Part shown: positions 1-9,101 of the stretch, in pieces
How positions within the stretch are numbered: position 1 is the first letter of the stretch
Layout of the letters: each line of letters starts with the position of its first letter
Origin: Blastocatellia bacterium
GTDB lineage: Bacteria; Acidobacteriota; Blastocatellia; Chloracidobacteriales; JADJPF01
Assembly: GCA_016713405.1 (NCBI GenBank)
Contig: JADJPF010000004.1
Coordinates: 496,001-560,000 of the forward strand
DNA length: 64,000 nt
Direction: 5' to 3'
Program-made: the position numbers and the translations under genes
The notes under the pieces: model-generated
Told to the model about the DNA's origin: nothing
Database searches by the model: none
What the model saw: the letters and a program-made list of their open reading frames with translations, nothing else

Positions 1-277
1 ATAATTCCATTAAAAGGGCAGTGTCTTCTAAATTTTCTATAATTGAGCTACGAGCAATTTTTTGTAGCACAGAAAGATCTGCTCCAGAACAAAAATCGCT
101 TCCAGCACCTTCTATTGCAACTACTCGGACATCTGGACTTTCATTAGCTACTTTTAAGGCTAATTTGATTTCTGCAACTATGGTGTCATCTAAAGCATTT
201 CGTTTTTCAGGACGATTTAAGATAATTTGAGCTAAATGCTGTTCGGATTTATAAAGTATTTTGCTGTATTCAGACAT
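1..277 (-). CDS. Enoyl-CoA hydratase/isomerase family protein (N-terminal part, cut by window edge)
   Basis: The minus-strand frame starts at ATG 277 behind a strong GGAGGG ribosome site at 281-286 and runs off the window after about 92 codons. The N-terminus reads like the crotonase superfamily: an LNRPEKRNAL segment, then FCSGADLS, which forms part of the CoA/oxyanion-hole pocket. Crotonases hydrate or isomerise acyl-CoA thioesters in fatty-acid or amino-acid breakdown. The exact substrate cannot be told from this part. It is the last visible gene of a minus-strand series with the 509-residue protein and the AtuA-like protein; the latter family occurs in acyclic-terpene and leucine-type catabolism, so an acyl-CoA degradation role fits. 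Confidence 0.85.
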   Translation of the reverse strand, partial: MSEYSKILYKSEQHLAQIILNRPEKRNALDDTIVAEIKLALKVANESPDVRVVAIEGAGSDFCSGADLSVLQKIARSSIIENLEDTALLMEL

Positions 278-295
278 AAGCCCTCCAAACTAAAA

Positions 296-1825
296 TTATA
301 ATTCTGCTAAATGTTTCTCTAAACGTTCAATACGACGTTCAAAAACTAGTTTTCTAAGCTCTTTTAGAAGTGACATTGCTGATGGTGAACCTTCTTCGGC
401 TAAGGCTAAATTAATTTGCCACATTACTTGTTGCCTATTTCTACGACGCTGTTTTTTTTCGTCTGATTCTTGTTGTGAATACCATTCTTCTAAAGTTGCT
501 TTCTTAAAAAGGAATTGCTGACGTTTTAATACTTCTATTAAATGAAATAGCTTTTTCTTATATAAATTTACATCAGTTTGTAGATTTTCTTTTTGGTATT
601 GATGAAACTGCTCGCAAATACGTTCAGCTAGCCAAGGACGGATATTAGCTAATAGTGCAAGTTCTGAAGGGCCAGCTTGATAATATTGATTTAGCGTAGT
701 TAAGCCAGCCGCAAATAGTTTTCTAACCGTCGTTGCACCAACATTTTTAACTTGTTTTAAGATAGATTGAATTATTAAACCTTCGCGGGAAGAAGAAATT
801 GCTGCTAAAACATCATCTTCTAACGAAAAAGCTTGAGGTAGACAAGTTATTAATTGGTCATAGATTGCTAAAATTTCTTTTTTCTTTTCTCCACTAATCA
901 AACGATCAGAGCTATTTTTAATAGAAAATAGAAGACTAGAAAAACTACTTAAAGTTTGACTTAATTCTTTATAATTCATTGAAAAAGCAGCATTGTCTAT
1001 TAGCTCTAAAGATGGTTTACATAAATCTATCCATTCCTTAGAAGCATGACCGTCTCTAAGTTCTTTAAGAAATCCTTTTATTGGTTGAGTATAACTAGCT
1101 ACTAAATTAGCAAAAAGGTCTTTTAATTGCTTGTCATCTGCTTGAAGGTGATAGTCTGCTTCTCCAGAAATTGCTGTTTGAAGGCTTGCCCCTACTTGAA
1201 CTACAGAATCTAAAGAATTATCAATATTACTAACAATTTCATCTAATACATCATCATTTATTTCTAACTCGTCAAAAGGATCTTCTGCTTCAAAATTTAG
1301 CTCATCATCCTCATCATTAAAATGCAGCAATGCAGGATGTTCTGCTGTTCTAGTGACTATATCGTCTATTAAAGAAACTTCACCTTCTAAAATTGTTTGT
1401 AGCGTTTTAATTATTTCAGTAATTGCCGATACATCAGCAATTTGTGACTGGCTAATTAGCCGAAGTAATTCTTCTAGTGCATTAACTCCATCACGTAGTA
1501 AATCAATTGCTGCAACCAGGTCTGGAGTTTGCCCAATAGCCATTTCTAAAGCTAATTCGTCCAACAAATTAGCAAGCTCCATTAAATATTCAACATATTT
1601 AACTGTAGCAATAGCTAAAGGCTTTGTTATAGAAGCTAGTTCATAAGTAAGATTAATATAAAGCGTTTCAGCTTCATTTCGGATTTCTCCAGCATGTTTA
1701 GCTAAAGCACGACAATAGCCAACATTGCCCGGAGAACGTGCTACACGTTGAAGATAAAGCTTTAGGAGTGTCGCGCTATCTTCAATTGAGACAATAAATT
1801 CATCAATTTTTTTTATTGTAGCCAT
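296..1825 (-). CDS. Hypothetical helical protein with a helix-hairpin-helix-like segment
   Basis: I do not recognise this 509-residue protein. It is almost entirely predicted helix with no signal peptide or membrane segment. A strongly acidic stretch lies at about residues 168-198. Residues 358-405, with NVGATTVRKLFAAGL followed by a second helical repeat, resemble the tandem helix-hairpin-helix fold found in helicases and DNA-repair proteins. The C-terminus is rich in Lys and Arg (about 455-509). It sits 18 bases upstream of the enoyl-CoA hydratase gene on the same strand. DNA or RNA contact through the HhH-like segment is only inferred. No good Shine-Dalgarno precedes ATG 1825, so the start is moderately certain. 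Confidence 0.7.
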   Translation of the reverse strand: MATIKKIDEFIVSIEDSATLLKLYLQRVARSPGNVGYCRALAKHAGEIRNEAETLYINLTYELASITKPLAIATVKYVEYLMELANLLDELALEMAIGQTPDLVAAIDLLRDGVNALEELLRLISQSQIADVSAITEIIKTLQTILEGEVSLIDDIVTRTAEHPALLHFNDEDDELNFEAEDPFDELEINDDVLDEIVSNIDNSLDSVVQVGASLQTAISGEADYHLQADDKQLKDLFANLVASYTQPIKGFLKELRDGHASKEWIDLCKPSLELIDNAAFSMNYKELSQTLSSFSSLLFSIKNSSDRLISGEKKKEILAIYDQLITCLPQAFSLEDDVLAAISSSREGLIIQSILKQVKNVGATTVRKLFAAGLTTLNQYYQAGPSELALLANIRPWLAERICEQFHQYQKENLQTDVNLYKKKLFHLIEVLKRQQFLFKKATLEEWYSQQESDEKKQRRRNRQQVMWQINLALAEEGSPSAMSLLKELRKLVFERRIERLEKHLAEL

Positions 1826-1857
1826 AGCAAATTGGTAACTTACCTGAAGTAAACCTT

Positions 1858-1909
1858 GTAGGCCCCGGAGGGGCTACTGATAATAGACCTGTTCTTTAGG
1901 ACAGGTCTA
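1858..1909 (-). terminator. Two adjacent hairpins at the 3' end of the AtuA-like gene
   Basis: Two perfect or near-perfect hairpins lie back to back: 1858-1876 (arms GTAG.CCCC / GGGG.CTAC) and 1884-1909 (arms TAGACCTGT / ACAGGTCTA). The second contains the last sense codons and stop of the gene ending at 1896. No clear U-tract follows, so these may be weak terminators, mRNA-stabilising hairpins or a dispersed repeat. Confidence 0.45.
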
Positions 1910-2228
1910 AGTTATCAGGAATTTCTATTTCCATTCTAAGTAATGCAGAGCTATAGGTTTTACCCTGGGCATCTGTTTTAAGTGATAGTGTCCCACCACC
2001 GCCAAGAGACTCTGCCAATAGGAAATTTAGCGCACCTAAATTAGGAAGTTCATAACGAGTTACTGCCCCTTTGCAAATTTCTGTAAAATGTTCTTTTACT
2101 CGTTCAGCAGTAACTTCTTGAGCTAATATTGGGTAATATTCTGGCCGTAGTGCAATTAATCCAACATTAGCCGTATCTCCTTTATCTCCAGAACGAGCAT
2201 GCGCAAGCTTACGCAAGGAAACTTTCAT
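1896..2228 (-). CDS. AtuA-like C-terminal ferredoxin-fold domain protein (stand-alone)
   Basis: This 110-residue protein matches the C-terminal domain of AtuA, the protein encoded with acyclic-terpene utilisation and some leucine-degradation genes. The ARSGDKGDTANVG motif is near the N-terminus, and a Gly-rich LGGGGTLSLKTD segment lies near the end. In many bacteria this domain occurs alone beside acyl-CoA genes, as here; its biochemical role is unknown. I prefer ATG 2228 over the upstream TTG at 2240 because TTGGAG lies six bases before the ATG. The stop codon is embedded in a hairpin. It is divergent from the acyl-CoA dehydrogenase gene. Confidence 0.78.
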   Translation of the reverse strand: MKVSLRKLAHARSGDKGDTANVGLIALRPEYYPILAQEVTAERVKEHFTEICKGAVTRYELPNLGALNFLLAESLGGGGTLSLKTDAQGKTYSSALLRMEIEIPDNLDLS

Positions 2229-2422
2229 AATTTTCTCCAAGTTTTCTTTAGTTAGAAATTATTAATTTTGTAGGAATTAGCCCAGTAAGAGTAAAACCAT
2301 AGTAACAGTTAGGTCAAGCCAAGTTTGTCTAGCGTACAAGATCTATTTAATGATATTCTTACCAGTTTTCTACACTTAAGAACTTAATTTTATTAAACAA
2401 TATAAATTATTTTGGAGTTGAT

Positions 2423-3598
2423 ATGGCGAAATTTAAAGGCGTGGATTTTTATGATATTGATTCATTATTAACTGAAGAAGAACGTTTAACACGTGATTCT
2501 GTACGTAATTTTGTTGAAGAAAAAATAGTCCCAATTATTGAAGAATGTTATGAACATGCTCGTTTTCCTACAGAACTAGTTAAACCATTAGGTGAGTTAG
2601 GCGTTCTTGGTGCTAGTCTTCCAACAGAATATGGTTGTGCGGGTTTAGGAGCAGTTGCTTACGGTTTAGTAATTCAAGAAATAGAGCGCGGTGATAGTGG
2701 AATACGTAGTTTTTCTAGTGTTCAAGGCTCATTAGTAATGTATCCAATCTATGCTTTTGGTTCAGAAGAACAAAAACGTAAATGGCTACCAGCAATGGCA
2801 AAAGGTGACAAAATAGGTTGTTTTGGTTTAACCGAACCTGATTTTGGCTCAAATCCATCAGGGATGATTACCCGTGCTAAACGTACCTCAAATGGTTGGT
2901 TGCTTAATGGTACAAAAACCTGGATTACTAACGGCACAATTGCAGATGTAGCCGTAGTTTGGGCAAAAACAGATGATAATGATATGATTCGCGGCTTTTT
3001 AGTAGAAAAAGGAACACCTGGTTTTACTGCTCCTGAAATTCATCGCAAACATTCCTTAAGAGCTTCTGTTACTTCAGAACTTGTATTTTCTGATTGTGAA
3101 ATTCCAGAAGAAAATATTTTACCTCTTTCTAAAGGCTTAAAATCTCCTTTGATGTGTTTATCTCAAGCTCGTTATGGTATTTCTTGGGGTGCTATTGGTT
3201 CAGCAATGGCTTGTTATCATACTGCTTTAGATTATGCTCAAGGTCGTATCCAATTTGGTAAACCTATTTCAGCTTTTCAACTTCAACAAGCTAAATTTGC
3301 CGACATGTTAACAGAAATTACTAAAGCACAACTGCTTTCTTTACAATTAGGTAGGTTAAAAGAACAGGGTAAAATTACTCCAGCGCAAATTTCTATGGCA
3401 AAACGAAATAATGTACATATGGCAATGGAAGTAGCTAGGGCAGCAAGAACTATTTTAGGCGCAAATGGTATTAGTGGGGATTACCCAATTATGCGGCATA
3501 TGAATAATTTGGAATCTGTTTATACTTATGAAGGAACTCATGATATTCACACACTAGTTTTAGGTGCTGAAATTACTGGACATCAAGCGTTTGACTAA
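2423..3598 (+). CDS. gcdH: Acyl-CoA dehydrogenase, glutaryl-CoA dehydrogenase type
   Basis: The protein is a full-length (391 residues) flavin acyl-CoA dehydrogenase with N-terminal helical, middle beta and C-terminal helical domains. The segment GCFGLTEPDFGSNPSGM and the catalytic base in YEGTHDIH (Glu about 370) are typical of glutaryl-CoA dehydrogenase, which oxidises and decarboxylates glutaryl-CoA to crotonyl-CoA in lysine and tryptophan breakdown. Crotonyl-CoA would feed a crotonase like the one at the left edge. A GGAG ribosome site lies eight bases before ATG 2423. A strong terminator follows. Assignment to the acyl-CoA dehydrogenase family is firm; the glutaryl-CoA substrate is probable. 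Confidence 0.88.
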   Translation: MAKFKGVDFYDIDSLLTEEERLTRDSVRNFVEEKIVPIIEECYEHARFPTELVKPLGELGVLGASLPTEYGCAGLGAVAYGLVIQEIERGDSGIRSFSSVQGSLVMYPIYAFGSEEQKRKWLPAMAKGDKIGCFGLTEPDFGSNPSGMITRAKRTSNGWLLNGTKTWITNGTIADVAVVWAKTDDNDMIRGFLVEKGTPGFTAPEIHRKHSLRASVTSELVFSDCEIPEENILPLSKGLKSPLMCLSQARYGISWGAIGSAMACYHTALDYAQGRIQFGKPISAFQLQQAKFADMLTEITKAQLLSLQLGRLKEQGKITPAQISMAKRNNVHMAMEVARAARTILGANGISGDYPIMRHMNNLESVYTYEGTHDIHTLVLGAEITGHQAFD

Positions 3599-3616
3599 AT
3601 AGACAGGTGATTAAGT

Positions 3617-3647
3617 AGATCAGCCCTACAAAAAGGGCTGATCTTTT
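3617..3647 (+). terminator. Intrinsic terminator shared by gcdH and guaB
   Basis: A perfect 10-bp stem (AGATCAGCCC / GGGCTGATCT, 3617-3626 and 3635-3644) is followed by a short T run. It lies between the two convergent genes. Confidence 0.85.
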
Positions 3648-3658
3648 GCAAATATTTT

Positions 3659-5122
3659 TTATTGATCTAAACGATAGTTTGGAGCTTCTTTAGTAATAAT
3701 CACGTCATGGACGTGGCTTTCTTTTAGACCAGCACTAGTAATGCGAATAAATTTAGAATTTTCTTTTAGTTCTTTAATAGTTTTACAACCACAATAACCC
3801 ATACCTGCACGAAGTCCCCCTACAAGTTGAGTCACCATAGCCGCAATAGGGCCTTTATAAGGGACACGTCCTTCAATACCTTCTGGAACAAGTTTAGCTT
3901 CTACTTCATTTTCTTGAGCATAGCGGTCACGGCTACCTTCTTTCATTGCTCCAAGTGACCCCATGCCGCGATAAGACTTAAAGCTACGACCTTGAAGCAA
4001 AATAATTTCCCCTGGGCTTTCATCCGTTCCAGCAAAGAGCGAACCCATCATTGTAGAATCTGCACCAGAAGCAATAGCTTTAGTTACATCACCAGAAAAC
4101 TTAATTCCACCATCTGCAATTATTGGAACACCTGTTGAGCGAGCAGCTTTAGCACAATCCATAATTGCGCTAACTTGAGGAACTCCACAGCCAGTAACTA
4201 CTCTAGTTGTACAAATACTTCCAGGGCCAATTCCTACTTTAATACCGTCCACACCCGCAGCAATTAAATCTTTAGCCGCTTCAAATGTTGCAACATTTCC
4301 TGCTACTACATCAATGTTTGGATAATATTGCTTAATCTGTTTAACGGCTTCTATTACACGTTTAGAATGCCCATGTGCAGTATCTACAACAATTGCATCA
4401 ACTCGGGCATTGATTAGCTCTTGAGCGCGTTCAAAATAATCACCTGTTGCACCGACAGCAGCAGCAACACGTAAGCGGCCCAAGTTATCTTTGGTTGCTA
4501 GCGGGTATTTAATAGCTTTTTGGATGTCTTTAACAGTAATTAAACCTTTAAGATGATATTCCTCATCGACAACTAATAATTTTTCTACGCGGTGTTTTTG
4601 CAAAATTCCTCGTGCTTCTTGCAAGGTAGTTCCTACAGCTACAGTAATTAAATTTTCTTTGGTCATCACTGTAGAAATAGGCAAATCATATCTATTTTCA
4701 AAACGCAGGTCACGATTAGTTAAAATTCCAAGAAGTTTTTTGTTGTCATCAACAATTGGGACACCTGAAATATGATAACGCTCCATTATTTTCAATGCTT
4801 TAGAAATAGGCTGATCAGCAGACATTGTTACAGGATCAACAATCATACCGCTTTCAGAACGTTTTACTTTATCAACTTCATCACATTGGGCAGTGATTGG
4901 CATATTACGATGAATTACGCCTAAGCCGCCTTGTTGAGCAAGTGCAATGGCTAATGCTGCTTCGGTTACTGTATCCATTGCAGCACTAACAATAGGGATA
5001 TGAATTTTAATATTGCGAGAAAATAAGGTTGTTGTGTCGGTTTCTGCTGGTAGGACTTCGCTATAAGCAGGTCTAAGCAAAATATCATCAAAAGTTAATG
5101 CGTCAAAAATTTCTTTTTCCAT
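3659..5122 (-). CDS. guaB: IMP dehydrogenase
   Basis: GuaB oxidises IMP to XMP with NAD+, the committed step of GMP synthesis. The protein has the usual length (about 488 residues): a TIM barrel starting LTFDDILLRP, two CBS domains inserted at roughly 95-210, and the active-site loop GPGSICTTR with the nucleophilic Cys near 304-306, followed by the flap and YRGMGSLGAM. Two ATGs lie six bases apart (5128 and 5122). AGGA directly abuts the first, so the second is the better start. It is a single gene with its own promoter and a palindrome in its leader. Confidence 0.96.
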   Translation of the reverse strand: MEKEIFDALTFDDILLRPAYSEVLPAETDTTTLFSRNIKIHIPIVSAAMDTVTEAALAIALAQQGGLGVIHRNMPITAQCDEVDKVKRSESGMIVDPVTMSADQPISKALKIMERYHISGVPIVDDNKKLLGILTNRDLRFENRYDLPISTVMTKENLITVAVGTTLQEARGILQKHRVEKLLVVDEEYHLKGLITVKDIQKAIKYPLATKDNLGRLRVAAAVGATGDYFERAQELINARVDAIVVDTAHGHSKRVIEAVKQIKQYYPNIDVVAGNVATFEAAKDLIAAGVDGIKVGIGPGSICTTRVVTGCGVPQVSAIMDCAKAARSTGVPIIADGGIKFSGDVTKAIASGADSTMMGSLFAGTDESPGEIILLQGRSFKSYRGMGSLGAMKEGSRDRYAQENEVEAKLVPEGIEGRVPYKGPIAAMVTQLVGGLRAGMGYCGCKTIKELKENSKFIRITSAGLKESHVHDVIITKEAPNYRLDQ

Positions 5123-5146
5123 AACCATTCCTATTTTTTAAGCTTA

Positions 5147-5158
5147 CTACCTAGGTAG
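5147..5158. promoter_or_regulatory. 12-bp perfect palindrome in the guaB leader
   Basis: CTACCTAGGTAG lies between the candidate guaB promoter and its start codon. Its place in the 5' leader would suit an operator or a leader hairpin, but no regulator is identified. Confidence 0.3.
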
Positions 5159-5185
5159 AAAATTCTTAAATCTATAAAAATAGGA

Positions 5186-5215
5186 ATGATAGCAGCTTTT
5201 TTTATTTTTGAGCAA
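5186..5215 (-). promoter_or_regulatory. Candidate sigma-70 promoter of guaB
   Basis: On the minus strand, TTGCTC (5210-5215) and TATCAT (5186-5191) are separated by 18 bases. The -10 matches five of six consensus bases; the -35 is weak. Confidence 0.4.
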
Positions 5216-5269
5216 TCAGGACAAGAATCTAGTTGATAAAATTAAAATCAATAACTTCAATTATTTTAG

Positions 5270-5815
5270 TTATTTAACAAGTTCTAAAATTTCTTCCCAG
5301 TTTTGCCAAGTTAACCTTCTTTTATCTGTAATTTCTTGGTTATAGGGGTAATCAAAAATAATATGTTCCCATTCAGGCTTAAAAACACCTTCAATTTTTG
5401 GCTTGTCATCTATAAGAATATCTCCACGCACCATAGTTTTATCTTTAGTCAAGATTATCTTTTTAGTAAATTCTCGTCCAAAATGTTTTTCTACCCATTG
5501 ATATTTTTCTAATACACAATAATCATAACGTGATAATGGGGATGTACAAATTCTAACGTCATGTCCTAGAGTAATTAGTTTATTAACAGCTTCTTTAGCA
5601 CCTAGAGTAGGCTTTAAGTTGATAAAAAAATTTGGTGATGTATAAACTGAGTCAACTTTTTTGGTTAAATGAGGGGGATATTGTTGGCGCATATAAAAAG
5701 TTTTGCGTTCTGAAAGAGGGATAAAGAACTCATCAGGAAAGCTTTTTTGCCAAATATCTAAAAAGCCTTGTTCAAAATCTGCAAGCGGGCCATCTTGGTC
5801 AATTAAAATTAGCAC
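5270..5815 (-). CDS. 5'(3')-deoxyribonucleotidase-like HAD phosphatase
   Basis: The 181-residue protein has the NT5C-type HAD fold. The nucleophile motif is DQDGPLADFE (Asp6 nucleophile, Asp8 acid/base), a Thr/Ser motif lies in ICTSPLSRY (about 89-97), and the Mg-binding LIDDKP lies at 135-139. Relatives dephosphorylate deoxynucleoside monophosphates and related substrates. The start is GTG 5815 with GGAG ten bases upstream. It is a lone gene beside guaB; both touch nucleotide pools, but they have separate leaders. Confidence 0.85.
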   Translation of the reverse strand: MLILIDQDGPLADFEQGFLDIWQKSFPDEFFIPLSERKTFYMRQQYPPHLTKKVDSVYTSPNFFINLKPTLGAKEAVNKLITLGHDVRICTSPLSRYDYCVLEKYQWVEKHFGREFTKKIILTKDKTMVRGDILIDDKPKIEGVFKPEWEHIIFDYPYNQEITDKRRLTWQNWEEILELVK

Positions 5816-5973
5816 TAAGTTTTATCTCCATTTTATTTTTAGCAAATTATAAAGCGGTTAGCTTAAAAATAGGCAAGGCAAAAAAGAAAAATTTTAGGGA
5901 AAAAGTTTTAAACGCTTTTACAATAACTTTGGTATAGCTTAATGAAAACACAATTAGAGTAGGAGCTTTTAAG

Positions 5974-6603
5974 TTGAGTGGAGTAGCAATTGATTTTTCA
6001 ATGATGGCAATGATGATTGAGCAGGAAGAAAAAACCTTTTCCTCTTCTCAAGTTCAATCCTTAATTGCTCAAGCTAAATTGGGAGACAATCATGCTTTTG
6101 AACAAATTTTGATTCTTTATCAACGTCAAGTTTTAGGTACAGCTATTAGATTACTTGGAAATGTAGATGATGGACGAGATGCAGCACAAGAAGTTTTCCT
6201 AAAACTACATAAATATCTACATAACTTTAATGAAGAAAAAGATTTTCTCCCCTGGCTTTATCAAATGACAGTAAATAGCTGTCGTGATATTGCTAGAAAA
6301 CGCACTAAACACAGCACATTATCCTTAGACTCAGAAAAAGAGACAATAAATAATATTGCTAGCAGCCAGAATATAGAAGAAGAAATAAATTTAGTACAAG
6401 AAAAGAAAATTATCAATCAAGCATTAGAAACATTATCAGAAAAAGAAAAAACAGTCCTAATATTACGAGATATTGAAGGACTAGAAACAAAAGATGTAGC
6501 TCGTCTCTTAGGTACGGCAGAAGCAACTATTCGTAGTCAAATTAGTATGGCAAGAGTAAAAATCAAGAAATATAGAGATAAATTTCTTGGTAAATTAATA
6601 TAA
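5974..6603 (+). CDS. ECF-type RNA polymerase sigma factor
   Basis: The 209-residue protein has sigma region 2 at about 25-115 (LLGNVDDGRDAAQEVFLKL, then the -10-binding DFLPWLYQMTVNSCRD) and region 4 at about 148-205 (LSEKEKTVLILRDIEGLE, HTH LLGTAEATIRSQ). It should direct polymerase to a small regulon. The TTG start at 5974 is chosen because AGGAG lies eight bases upstream; otherwise the first ATG is at 6001. It is the first gene of a four-gene unit that includes a zinc-finger anti-sigma protein, so control by that partner is likely. Confidence 0.92.
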   Translation: MSGVAIDFSMMAMMIEQEEKTFSSSQVQSLIAQAKLGDNHAFEQILILYQRQVLGTAIRLLGNVDDGRDAAQEVFLKLHKYLHNFNEEKDFLPWLYQMTVNSCRDIARKRTKHSTLSLDSEKETINNIASSQNIEEEINLVQEKKIINQALETLSEKEKTVLILRDIEGLETKDVARLLGTAEATIRSQISMARVKIKKYRDKFLGKLI

Positions 6604-6637
6604 ATCAAGTAGTAATAGCAAGAGAGGAGAAAAATAA

Positions 6638-8248
6638 ATGAAACAAAAAAGAGAAGTAATAATTTTTGCAGTAATGTTTTTATTTCTTAGTGTCACTAGT
6701 GTTTTTGCTCAAGTTGGAGTTAGTTCAAGCTCAGTTTCACGCTCAAAACCTACTGAGAGTCAAGAAAAAAATAGAGTAGGAACTAGTTCTGGTTCAGTTT
6801 CTTATACTAGAGATGCTGTAGAAAACAACTACAATCAACCAAGTTATCAACCAAGTTATCAACCAAGTTATCAACCAAGTTATCAACCAAATTACCAACC
6901 AAGTTATCAACCAAATTATCAACCAGCAAATAATTATTTTGCTAACTTGCTAAAATCAAATGAAATTCATGTAGAGGAATTTATTAATTACCATAAACAT
7001 CAATTGCCACTGCCAAAAGCAGGCCAAGCAATAGCAATGGATGTTCGATGGGGTGGTGAACAAATTGCATTAACTAATTCCCAAGGAGTCTTGCAAATAG
7101 GCTTAAGTACAAGTTTTACTAACGATCGTCAGAATCTTCCACCTGTAAATTTATCAATTGTAATTGATCGTAGTGGTTCAATGGCTGATGATGCAAAGCT
7201 AGAAAAAGTTAAAAGTGCTTTAATTACACTAGTTAATCAATTAAAAAATGGCGATGTTTTATCATTAGTCACCTATGATACAAATGCCCAAGTTTTATGG
7301 CCTGCTCAATATTTAACAGGTAATAGACACACTCTAATTAATGCTATTAGTAGTATTCAACCAAACGGCTCTACTAATTTACACGCAGGTTTAATGCTTG
7401 GCTATCAAGAGGCTGTAAAATATTATCGCAAGGATGCAACAAATCGAGTAGTTTTGCTAACAGATGGAATTGCTAATGCTGGTGTAACTAGCACAAACCA
7501 AATTGCTAGAGAATCCCAGCGATTTAATGATAGAGGTGTTGATCTTTCTACTATTGGTGTAGGGCGAGATCTTAACGAAGATTTACTAAGACAGCTTGCA
7601 AATAGTGGACGAGGACTTTATCACTTTGTTGCAGATGCTCAAGATGTAGAAAAGATTTTTGTTAAAGAAGTAAGTAGTTTAGTTGCTGCTGTTGCTCGCC
7701 GAGTAAGATTACACGTTGAATATGACCCCGCTTTACAACTTAATCATCTTTACGGTTATCAACCTAATCATCAACACGATAGTTTTTCTATTATGTTAGA
7801 TAACCTAAATTTAGGTGCTACACAAGTTGTAATGATGCAATTTGGATTAAAACGAGCTAATAGAGAAATTACAAATAGAAGATTACCTGTTAGAGTAACA
7901 CTTTATTATGATGATATTGCTCAAAAGCGTTCTATTTCAGAAAGTGAGCAAGCATTTATTCAAGTTACTGAAACATCAAATGTAAATGCTTTGATGGATG
8001 AGGAAGTAAAGAAAAACTTTACCATAGCTTGCTTGTCTCAAGCCCTTAAGGATATGGTTGTAGCTTATGAGCTTCATAACCGACAATTAGCTAGCCATAT
8101 TGCAAATAGCACAATTAACCAAGTTTATAGCTCTTATCCAACAATGAGCGATAAGGATATAAGCTATATCTTAAATATTATTCAAGATTACCAAGAAAAA
8201 CTAGGTTTAGGTAATGTTGAAAGAAATACTTCCTACGGAGGTAGATAA
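6638..8248 (+). CDS. Secreted VWA-domain protein with QPSY repeats (YfbK-like)
   Basis: The 536-residue precursor has a signal peptide (hydrophobic about 8-24, cleavage near VFAQV). Seven tandem tetrapeptides QPSY/QPNY occupy residues 67-94. A YfbK-like N-terminal segment follows (HVEEFINYHK, about 110). The VWA domain has an intact MIDAS: DRSGS near 176, TNLHAG and LLTDGIAN. A C-terminal domain of the kind following VWA in YfbK-like proteins ends the chain. VWA domains bind metal and protein partners. The gene lies between a sigma factor and its anti-sigma, so it may act in the same envelope-sensing circuit; that is inference. Confidence 0.88.
   Translation: MKQKREVIIFAVMFLFLSVTSVFAQVGVSSSSVSRSKPTESQEKNRVGTSSGSVSYTRDAVENNYNQPSYQPSYQPSYQPSYQPNYQPSYQPNYQPANNYFANLLKSNEIHVEEFINYHKHQLPLPKAGQAIAMDVRWGGEQIALTNSQGVLQIGLSTSFTNDRQNLPPVNLSIVIDRSGSMADDAKLEKVKSALITLVNQLKNGDVLSLVTYDTNAQVLWPAQYLTGNRHTLINAISSIQPNGSTNLHAGLMLGYQEAVKYYRKDATNRVVLLTDGIANAGVTSTNQIARESQRFNDRGVDLSTIGVGRDLNEDLLRQLANSGRGLYHFVADAQDVEKIFVKEVSSLVAAVARRVRLHVEYDPALQLNHLYGYQPNHQHDSFSIMLDNLNLGATQVVMMQFGLKRANREITNRRLPVRVTLYYDDIAQKRSISESEQAFIQVTETSNVNALMDEEVKKNFTIACLSQALKDMVVAYELHNRQLASHIANSTINQVYSSYPTMSDKDISYILNIIQDYQEKLGLGNVERNTSYGGR
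6836..6919 (+). repeat. Seven tandem 12-bp repeats encoding QP(S/N)Y
   Basis: The unit CAACCAAGTTAT is repeated seven times with only G/A and T/C changes, inside the VWA gene. It gives a Tyr/Pro/Gln-rich flexible linker after the signal peptide. Such arrays vary in length by slippage. Confidence 0.9.
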
Positions 8249-9004
8249 ATGAATTGCCCAAAGTTTGAAACACAAATAGCTTTATATGTTGGCGGCGATT
8301 TATCAAATAAAGAAGTTAAAGAACTAGAACAACACTTAAATAATTGTCAAGAATGCAGTCAATTTAAGGTTGAGTTGCAAGAAAGCCAAGTGTCTTTAAC
8401 AAACTTTGGGCAATTAAATATTGATGAGCAAGTATTTACTAAACTTCGTGCTAATGTAATGGCTGAGATTAGAAAGCAAGATAAACAGATAGGTTGGTGG
8501 CAAAAAATATTTAACTTTTCCTTTGGTTCTTGGCGTTATGCTTTTGTTTCAGGTGTAATTTTAGCTGTACTTGCTACTTCAACTTATCTGTTATTTGTTA
8601 ATAAAAAAGAAGCTACCAATCAAGCAACAGTTAATCAGGTTAATACTAGTTTAGAAAAACCAGTGGCTAAATCAGATAATAAATTAGTAAAAAATGAAGT
8701 TATAAATAATGTAGAAGGAATAAGACAACCAGTAGCATATAAAAAGAATCGATATATAAAAACTAGTAGAAAAGCAAATAAAAAGGTAATTAGTGATATA
8801 CAACTAACTAACACATCTGAGATAGCTTTAGTAAATGATATTAATACAGCTAATAAAAATCAAAAATTCATTATAGATAATGTAGCTTTAGAAAATATAA
8901 TGGATAATAAAGTAAAAATGGAGATACAAACCAGTAATCCTAATGTCAGAATTATTTGGTTTGTTAACAAAGAAGAAAAGGTAGAAAAACGCACTACTAG
9001 CTAA
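8249..9004 (+). CDS. Zinc-finger anti-sigma factor, membrane-anchored
   Basis: The 251-residue protein begins with a ZAS-type anti-sigma zinc finger: Cys3, His29, Cys33 and Cys36 (pattern HxxxCxxC). A single membrane helix follows at about 97-117, then a Lys/Asn-rich outer domain of about 130 residues. This is the layout of membrane anti-sigma factors that hold an ECF sigma at the inner membrane. The ATG follows immediately after the stop of the VWA gene, with GGAGG inside that gene's end, so translation is probably coupled. Its likely partner is the sigma factor at 5974-6603. Confidence 0.88.
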   Translation: MNCPKFETQIALYVGGDLSNKEVKELEQHLNNCQECSQFKVELQESQVSLTNFGQLNIDEQVFTKLRANVMAEIRKQDKQIGWWQKIFNFSFGSWRYAFVSGVILAVLATSTYLLFVNKKEATNQATVNQVNTSLEKPVAKSDNKLVKNEVINNVEGIRQPVAYKKNRYIKTSRKANKKVISDIQLTNTSEIALVNDINTANKNQKFIIDNVALENIMDNKVKMEIQTSNPNVRIIWFVNKEEKVEKRTTS

Positions 9005-9101
9005 ACTACTGCTTTAAGACAACTTAAGCCCTAGCAAGCAATTTTATAATTAATAAACAACAACCGTAAAAATCTATAATAAATAATTTTGGAGGTAAAG
9101 A

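Noticed and set aside
2325..2353. Promoter of gcdH (TTGTCT-17-TAATGA)
   Set aside because: The -10 matches only about three of six consensus bases.
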